55,753 nt of DNA. It comes from DRTC01 sp964521025. Its GTDB lineage: Bacteria; Cloacimonadota; Cloacimonadia; Cloacimonadales; TCS61. Each line of letters starts with the position of its first letter. Position 1 is the stretch's first letter. Both the position numbers and the translations under genes were made by a program. The notes under the pieces were generated by a model. It searched no databases. It was not told the DNA's origin and saw only the letters and a program-made list of their open reading frames with translations. The DNA lies in assembly GCA_964521025.1 (NCBI GenBank), contig CAZFPK010000019.1, positions 1-55,753 on the forward strand. The letters run 5' to 3'. Below are positions 49,990 to 55,753 of this stretch, one piece after another.

Positions 49990-52900
49990 TTAAGGATTTA
50001 TTTTTACGATCCTAAAGCCGATGGCTGTTGTAACTCTTCCGATAATTAAGTTCGCTTTACAATTGCTGCGGTTGGCATTTCTCAAATAATCGGGTCCGAA
50101 TTCCCAACTACTTCCTCTGATCACAGCTCTTGTAGCTCCGCTGATGTTACCAGCTGGTCCAGTTGGATCTACTTCCGGACTTTCCAGGTAATAATCGCTT
50201 TCGTACTTGTCATTACACCATTCCCAGACATTTCCAGCGACATCGCTCGCACCTCCGTAACTATTTCCTGAAGGCAAGGAACCGACCTCTAAAGTTATAT
50301 TTCCGTTTCCGGAATCAAAGTAGTTTGCCAAATCTCCGGTTGGTATATCTTCTCCCCAAGGATAGGTCCTGTTATTATCAGCATTGTCATAACGAGCAAA
50401 ATATTCCCATTCTGCTTCAGTTGGTAATCGATAACCATTTCCTCCATCATAAACACTGCAACTCCAGTTCGTCGTATTATAAAGAGTGTTAATACCCTCG
50501 ATCTGCCCGAGCCAATTTGCGTAGGCAGCTGCTCCGTTCCATTGCATATCTGTCATTGGTTTGTTATCAGTTCCGCTCGGGTAAATAAAATATTTAGCAT
50601 CTTCATCAAAGCAGACACCACATTCAAGCTCTGTATCTTCTTTCAAAATATCACTGATATTAACAGCATCATCCGCATAATTCAAATTTCCTTCATATAA
50701 TTCTTTGATCTTACCTTTACCTAAAGCCCAGTTCAAAATATCGACATACTGTCCGATCGTGACCTCGTATTTTCCGATCTCAAAATCATGAGTCAACTGC
50801 ACATTGTGTACAGGTTGTTCATCATCTTCACCATTATCACTGCCCATATTAAAACTTCCAGCTGGAGTTGCCACTAGTTCCGGAAAGGAATCAAAGGAAA
50901 AATCGAGTGTAGTAACAGAAACAGGTTCACAATAATCGCTGTATCCGACCGGAGTGTTGACTCTGATGCGGTAATAATAAGTTGTATTCGGTTCCTTATC
51001 AAAATCGACAAACTCGGTTGCATTCTGTTCCAAATTCCCGATCTCGATCCATTCTCCTTCGGGATCATCAGCAACTTCGATCAGGAACTCAGTTTCTTCT
51101 ATGGTTGCATCCCTCCAACTTAAATCAACTTTTAGGACAGACAATGCTTCAGCTTCTACATCATAAGGGATTCCGCTTCTCACAGTAAACATCCAAATAT
51201 CACTCCAAATACTATGATCACTTCTGACTTTGAAATAGTAACTCCCACCCAGAACAAGCATTTCCTGATCTTCCGGCATATCTTCGATATCCAAACCATA
51301 AGAAGCTCCGGAAGTCGTTTTATTGACCAAAAGGTTTGAAAAATCATCAATATCGGAAATCTGGATCCTGTATAAATCCGTACCAGTAAATGGTCCCCAG
51401 GTAAAATCCGGAAGCTGGTTTACACCTGTTTGATTTTCATCAGGCGTCAGCAAAATAACAGGATCGACAATATCGAAAGTTGTAAAACTCCAGGTTTCAG
51501 ACCAATCCCTGATACCTTCAGGTTGGACACGCCAATAATACATTTGATTTCCATCCAAATCCGACTCGTGCGTATAGGTTGTATTTTCTATTTCGATCTC
51601 ATCTATGATCAGATCTGTGAAATTCTCATCGTTAGCTACTTGCAACGCATAAGTAGCAGCTCCTTCGAATACTACCCATTCAAAATCAGGAATAACACCA
51701 ACATCTGTGCTTTCATCTTCCGGAGATGACAGAAATACATAATTATTTGTCTGGAAGTTGAGTGTATCACTCCATCCTGCTGCAACATCACAATTCACTC
51801 TCCAATAAAAAGTGTTATTCACATCCAGATCTGTCTCATATTCATTACTTATTCCTAATTCTTCATCGATCACAAGATTGTTGAATTCGTTATCGAGACC
51901 AACCTGAATAGTATAGGAAGTTGCATTATCCAATTCTTCCCATTCAAAATTGATAGGGTTAGAAATATCTGTATCATCTTCTTCAGGATAAGAAAGGCTT
52001 ACTCTTTTCTCAGTTTTGAAATTCCTGACATCACTCCAGAATCCTTGCGTATTATCTGCTTTCACTCGCCAGTAATACTGAACATTTTCAGGAAGGTTGT
52101 CAGCTGGAATATATTCGGTTCCAGATTGTTCGATATCGATCACAATTTCTCCTGCTGAAAAATCATCATCAGTAGCAATTTGCAGATGGTAGCTGACAGC
52201 TCCATCAAATTCTTCCCATGTTATGTTTGGTTTCAAACATACAACACTATTATTATTGGGTTCTATTTGCTCTACTACTTTCCGGGTTACAAAAGCCCAA
52301 ATAGTGCTCCAATCCGAATTATCTGCTTTGACACGCCAATAAAAAGTCTGGAAATTCTCCAGATCTTCACTTGCTTCATAGGAAGTTCCCGTTACAGTTT
52401 CATCGATGATGAATGTTTCCGGATCAGCATCTGTAAATACAGAATCATTTCGAACTTGGATCATATAATCAGCTGCTTCAGGATAGAGTCGCCATTTGAA
52501 CAAAGGAGTAAGATCATTCAGGTCATCGTCATCTTCATCGGGAATGATAAAATCATTTTCCGGTTCGAGCAAGGTCAATCTCGGACCTTGCAGATTACGA
52601 TAGAAAAGCATAAAATCAGCAAAATTCACTTCTAGAGTATCGGGAAGTTCAAACGGATCATAATTAAAAGCTAATGTATCCGAAGTATCATTTTTCAGCC
52701 ATAATGCTTCGGAGTCTATGTTATGATAATAATCATAGACATAATTCGCTTGATCGTTTTCATCCAGATAAAAGATTTGATTATCATCGACAATGATACC
52801 ATTATTATCTTCACCACCTAATGTTTCTTCGTTCATAATGACTTGATGAGTCATTATTTTCAGGTAGTTTTCGGTGATCAAAATTGGATAATCATCGCGA

Positions 52901-53085
52901 ACTGCAGAAGTATCGCTTTCCACCTGATAGTAATCCCAACTATCTATCAATAAAACGCTAACATTGTCATTACCGGTTTCATCAGGTGGTGTAACCGGAC
53001 CTTGTTCATCTTTAGTACAACTGAAAATCACAAAAACTGCTAAAAGCAGGATAACTAAGAGTGCGTGTTTATTTATATTCTTCAT
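49990..53085 (-). CDS. Very large lipoprotein with FN3-like repeats and FGE-like domain
   Basis: A 1031-residue surface or periplasmic lipoprotein. The signal peptide ends in the lipobox IFSC with Cys23. From about 195 come five repeats of 75-90 residues with the pattern W..F...A..Y.LQV....F....., then YYWRV, then WS and F.T. A more canonical FN3 domain (about 640-735) is followed by a C-terminal FGE-sulfatase-type domain (about 735-1031). That domain shows NMGSDNGEDDEQPVHNV, EVTIGQY, GYRLPTEAEWEYFAR and GNVWEWCNDKYE. I see no catalytic Cys pair near the end as in formylglycine-generating enzyme, so binding or assembly seems likelier than oxidation. Partner and ligand are unknown. Confidence 0.88.
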   Translation of the reverse strand: MKNINKHALLVILLLAVFVIFSCTKDEQGPVTPPDETGNDNVSVLLIDSWDYYQVESDTSAVRDDYPILITENYLKIMTHQVIMNEETLGGEDNNGIIVDDNQIFYLDENDQANYVYDYYHNIDSEALWLKNDTSDTLAFNYDPFELPDTLEVNFADFMLFYRNLQGPRLTLLEPENDFIIPDEDDDDLNDLTPLFKWRLYPEAADYMIQVRNDSVFTDADPETFIIDETVTGTSYEASEDLENFQTFYWRVKADNSDWSTIWAFVTRKVVEQIEPNNNSVVCLKPNITWEEFDGAVSYHLQIATDDDFSAGEIVIDIEQSGTEYIPADNLPENVQYYWRVKADNTQGFWSDVRNFKTEKRVSLSYPEEDDTDISNPINFEWEELDNATSYTIQVGLDNEFNNLVIDEELGISNEYETDLDVNNTFYWRVNCDVAAGWSDTLNFQTNNYVFLSSPEDESTDVGVIPDFEWVVFEGAATYALQVANDENFTDLIIDEIEIENTTYTHESDLDGNQMYYWRVQPEGIRDWSETWSFTTFDIVDPVILLTPDENQTGVNQLPDFTWGPFTGTDLYRIQISDIDDFSNLLVNKTTSGASYGLDIEDMPEDQEMLVLGGSYYFKVRSDHSIWSDIWMFTVRSGIPYDVEAEALSVLKVDLSWRDATIEETEFLIEVADDPEGEWIEIGNLEQNATEFVDFDKEPNTTYYYRIRVNTPVGYSDYCEPVSVTTLDFSFDSFPELVATPAGSFNMGSDNGEDDEQPVHNVQLTHDFEIGKYEVTIGQYVDILNWALGKGKIKELYEGNLNYADDAVNISDILKEDTELECGVCFDEDAKYFIYPSGTDNKPMTDMQWNGAAAYANWLGQIEGINTLYNTTNWSCSVYDGGNGYRLPTEAEWEYFARYDNADNNRTYPWGEDIPTGDLANYFDSGNGNITLEVGSLPSGNSYGGASDVAGNVWEWCNDKYESDYYLESPEVDPTGPAGNISGATRAVIRGSSWEFGPDYLRNANRSNCKANLIIGRVTTAIGFRIVKINP

Positions 53086-53100
53086 GATCGTCTCCCTGAA

Positions 53101-55554
53101 TTAATTACCATTTATGATCTCTAACATCATCACATTGACCTGTTCCGGCTTCATATAAGAAAGTGGAAATCCAAAGATATAACAACTATTGTCTTCGGTA
53201 ACTCTCCTGATCGCAACAGGTTGACCTGTAAATTCTTCATATTCATCAAAGGTCGGATCGAGCGGACCGTCTCCAGGTTCTTTACAACCAAAACGGTAGA
53301 TAACTTCAACATCAGCCGGTAGAAGTGATTCTTCAAAAATCGCTATAGGACCTAAACCTTTAACCGAATCTTGAACAACTGGTGAATAATTGACGAAAGG
53401 ATTAAAGCTTGGTATTTGAAGATCGATGTCTTGCGAAAATCCATTATCAGCCGTCGCTTTATTAAAATATGCTAAAGCAAGTTTATCTGGAGTAAATCCG
53501 ATTGCTTCTGATCCGTTTTTAGAAATTGCTTTGATGACATCTCCATCTTCAGTAGATAAACCAAAAAAGTTTAAGAAGACATTATCGTCTATAAGATAAT
53601 CTTCAAGAGTATTCAGTGTGTTTCTGAAATTTAAACCACCTGACATAATGAGATTACCGCCACCCCTTAGATATAAGCTAAAAATTTCGAATTCTTTCTG
53701 GAAATTACTATCAACAGTAATTTGATCGGAATGATAAATTACCCATTTATATCTCTCTAAATCGGTTGGTGAAAAAACATCTCTGGCAAAATGCAATTGA
53801 TTTCTCCATACTGTTTCTTTCAATTCTTCCCTGTCTATCATATCAATGGTTCCGCTATATCCTGCCAAGAATTCTTCGAAATATAAAGAGTCTAATAAAG
53901 CTTCAGGTGCGAAATTATTATTATCCTGACTGTCATCTATTATCAATATCCCTTCTTTCTCATCTTTTGGAACTCTATTGACAATTCTAAATATCATTGA
54001 AGCAGGAGTTGGGTCACCAGCGTCCTGCAGATCAACTGCGCGCACTTCCAAGCGATGTAAACCTTCTTCTAATGATGTAAGTACAGAATGTTGAGCAATA
54101 CTGTGATGAATTGGGATCCGCAGCCATTCCTTGCCATTATCATCGATTTGCAGATTATCTCCTTCCGGTGGAAGAGGTGGATAATAATAAGGTTCTCCAT
54201 CTAACCGCAAATCAAAGTATTGCATTTCGCTATAATAAGTTGCATCTGTGTCCTCATCTTTTAAAGTACCAACTACAAGATCGAAAGGATTATCTGTGAT
54301 GTTCGGTTCTCCCTGGGTTGTCTGACCATATTCACCATGCCAGCCCCAATGAGCAAAAATTTTTAGATCGCTGCTTCCCAAAACTGCAAATTCTCCTTCC
54401 TTATTGATCCAGAAGGGAGTTGAAAAATGAGTTCCGTCGGATGTATTTTCTTCTTCGATAACTTTTGTGATTTGTCCATCCAGATATTTAGTAAAATGGT
54501 TTTCTCCTAATATCCAGATATCACAGCCATCACCACTGTCGTTTCCTTGATAGATCAGAGTTCCCGGATGATATCCGTCATAGATCAGGAATGAGACTGT
54601 ATCAGGATCTGAAACAATTCCGGCAATATCGACACCTTTGGCAATTATATATGTCGAATCATTGATTACAGGATCATCTTGGGAAAAGTTTGGGATTAAA
54701 GCAGGATCGGTTTTCTGGGTCATCAAATAGCGAGTTACATCTGTTTGCCCTTTTGTACTTATCCATGTTGTATCATAGCCGCCGTTTGCATATGGAATGA
54801 TATTTCCGTCGAGATCGCGTTTTTCCAATTTGAATAAGAAGTAGTAGGAAATTTCTCCCACGTACTGATCATTATCGCGTATTCTAAATTGGAAATAAAT
54901 TCCGGTTCCGATTGTTCTCTGAGATATATCACCTTGAGTCGACTCAATAACGACCGAAGGTGCGGCAGAAAACGAATAAAAATATTTTCTAACGATCTCG
55001 CTTTCATCTTCATCATTATCGATACATTTTATCTCAAAAATACTTGTTAAAGGTGCATAAACCGGATTCCCGAAATCGTCTATAACCGGTTCTCCGTTAT
55101 CGAAGAGTTGTTCTCCATTTGCCGGAAAATTTATCTCGGCATAAACTTGAGTTGTCCAGATCGAGATATTCGCTGCCGGATCATCCATGGGAATTGTTTC
55201 ATCAGCACCAGGTTGATAATGATAAACCCAACCTTGATCATCGACATACTCATAACCAGGAGTTCCCGTGGGAGCACCATTTTCATCTTTGTAGGGCACC
55301 CCAAGAGAATCAACAACCCTGAAAGCATAAGATGTTACAGTTCCATCAGGATCATAAGCGTCCCAGTATATTTTTTGTTGGAATAAAATAGAATCACCGA
55401 TTTGATCAGGATCTTCAACTCCTTCATAAGAAGTGATCGTGATAATAGGCAATAAATTAATGTTTAATTCACCTTTTCTACCGCAAGCATTTAATATTAG
55501 AAGTAACCCGATTATAGCGATGAACAAGTATGATAGTTTTTTTAATATTAACAT
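53101..55554 (-). CDS. Large lipoprotein of unknown function
   Basis: An 817-residue protein with a clear lipobox (LNAC, Cys24). The long, beta-rich body has Asp-rich loops (DPDG, DNDED) and bits of immunoglobulin-like or FN3-like pattern near YEGVEDPDQIGDSILFQQKI and LHRLEVRAVDLQDAG. From about 530 the text changes: EGILIIDDSQDNNNFAPEAL, YKWVIYHSDQI, LYLRGGGNLIMSGGLNF and IYRFGCKEPG suggest a glutamine-amidotransferase-like/THUA-like alpha-beta fold used in surface proteins. I do not recognise the family with confidence. GGGAGG precedes ATG 55554. It lies 15 bp upstream of the FGE lipoprotein and probably shares its transcript. Confidence 0.8.
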   Translation of the reverse strand: MLILKKLSYLFIAIIGLLLILNACGRKGELNINLLPIITITSYEGVEDPDQIGDSILFQQKIYWDAYDPDGTVTSYAFRVVDSLGVPYKDENGAPTGTPGYEYVDDQGWVYHYQPGADETIPMDDPAANISIWTTQVYAEINFPANGEQLFDNGEPVIDDFGNPVYAPLTSIFEIKCIDNDEDESEIVRKYFYSFSAAPSVVIESTQGDISQRTIGTGIYFQFRIRDNDQYVGEISYYFLFKLEKRDLDGNIIPYANGGYDTTWISTKGQTDVTRYLMTQKTDPALIPNFSQDDPVINDSTYIIAKGVDIAGIVSDPDTVSFLIYDGYHPGTLIYQGNDSGDGCDIWILGENHFTKYLDGQITKVIEEENTSDGTHFSTPFWINKEGEFAVLGSSDLKIFAHWGWHGEYGQTTQGEPNITDNPFDLVVGTLKDEDTDATYYSEMQYFDLRLDGEPYYYPPLPPEGDNLQIDDNGKEWLRIPIHHSIAQHSVLTSLEEGLHRLEVRAVDLQDAGDPTPASMIFRIVNRVPKDEKEGILIIDDSQDNNNFAPEALLDSLYFEEFLAGYSGTIDMIDREELKETVWRNQLHFARDVFSPTDLERYKWVIYHSDQITVDSNFQKEFEIFSLYLRGGGNLIMSGGLNFRNTLNTLEDYLIDDNVFLNFFGLSTEDGDVIKAISKNGSEAIGFTPDKLALAYFNKATADNGFSQDIDLQIPSFNPFVNYSPVVQDSVKGLGPIAIFEESLLPADVEVIYRFGCKEPGDGPLDPTFDEYEEFTGQPVAIRRVTEDNSCYIFGFPLSYMKPEQVNVMMLEIINGN

Positions 55555-55753
55555 CCAATCCTCCCGAATTTATTTATCAATTCTTTTTCCAAAATTTTGC
55601 GAACTTAAATACTTTTAGTTCTTTTTCCGTCAATAAAATTATCATTTTTGAGTTATTTTTTATATTGGAATTTCAATCATTTTCCAACCTTCAAGGTTAT
55701 CCTAACCCGGATAAACCGGAAACTAAATATCTAAAATTCTAAAAAAAACTAAA

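Noticed and set aside
52180..52635. A 151-residue open frame inside the FGE lipoprotein gene on the other strand
   Set aside because: Antisense shadow of the repeat domains.

Overview
The window is AT-rich bacterial chromosome with no rRNA, tRNA, CRISPR array, phage or transposase genes that I could see. Several features point to a diderm anaerobe of the FCB superphylum, most likely Candidatus Cloacimonadota or a close relative. These are a TonB-dependent receptor with a carboxypeptidase-regulatory-like N-domain, a patatin with an outer-membrane barrel, lipoproteins with repeated YYWRV modules and an FGE-like domain, a membrane pyrophosphatase of the K+-dependent type, an aldehyde:ferredoxin oxidoreductase, and a bacterial set of archaeal-type ether-lipid enzymes. 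The taxonomic placement is inference from gene content; no marker comparison was possible.

Layout. 1-13.4 kb (mostly minus strand): a small Cys-rich protein and an ArsR-type regulator with matching palindromic operators, a DUF4911-like protein, Lon, a patatin/BamA-like protein, an exported LPP20/DUF4384 protein coupled to an exported caspase-like protease, and a membrane pyrophosphatase with a roughly 300-residue coiled-coil tail. 13.6-17.6 kb: an exported acetolactate-decarboxylase-like protein, a toxin-antitoxin pair whose toxin carries an in-frame stop, and a TonB-dependent receptor. The toxin-antitoxin pair lies between a decayed copy of the receptor's last 35 codons and the receptor itself. 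17.9-25.6 kb (plus): Rho, a U32 peptidase-family protein, a TPR-SPOR protein, MutS and a conserved-looking 414-residue protein I do not recognise. 25.7-27.8 kb: a small accessory patch with an AbiEii-like nucleotidyltransferase, an 82-residue partner and a frameshifted AlbA_2-type regulator. 27.9-34.8 kb (plus): an aminotransferase, homoserine dehydrogenase, an AOR-family oxidoreductase, a DapA-superfamily lyase with altered catalytic residues, homoserine kinase and a DUF523 protein. 35.0-35.4 kb (minus): HU and a 31-residue AURKAIP1/COX24-like ribosomal-type protein.

35.7-44.1 kb (plus) is the most striking part. It holds a Gfo/Idh sugar dehydrogenase, a polyprenyl synthase with a GGPP-type chain-length residue, a UbiA prenyltransferase resembling digeranylgeranylglyceryl-phosphate synthase, geranylgeranylglyceryl-phosphate synthase, a CpsB-like PHP phosphatase, an SDR epimerase, a methyltransferase, a UPF0104-type membrane protein and MoxR. 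Together the three prenyl enzymes can be read as the path from isoprenyl diphosphate to an sn-glycerol-1-phosphate diether in a bacterium. 44.2-46.7 kb is a compact thiol/redox operon (glutaredoxin, MarR, OsmC, tandem-thioredoxin lipoprotein) followed by DUF2147. 46.8-55.6 kb (minus) holds imidazolonepropionase, an acyl-CoA dehydrogenase and two very large lipoproteins.

Intergenic regions carry several families of short palindromes and hairpins, some in tandem, and a few clear intrinsic terminators. Where a Shine-Dalgarno sequence decided the start I moved the start away from the longest open frame and said so.
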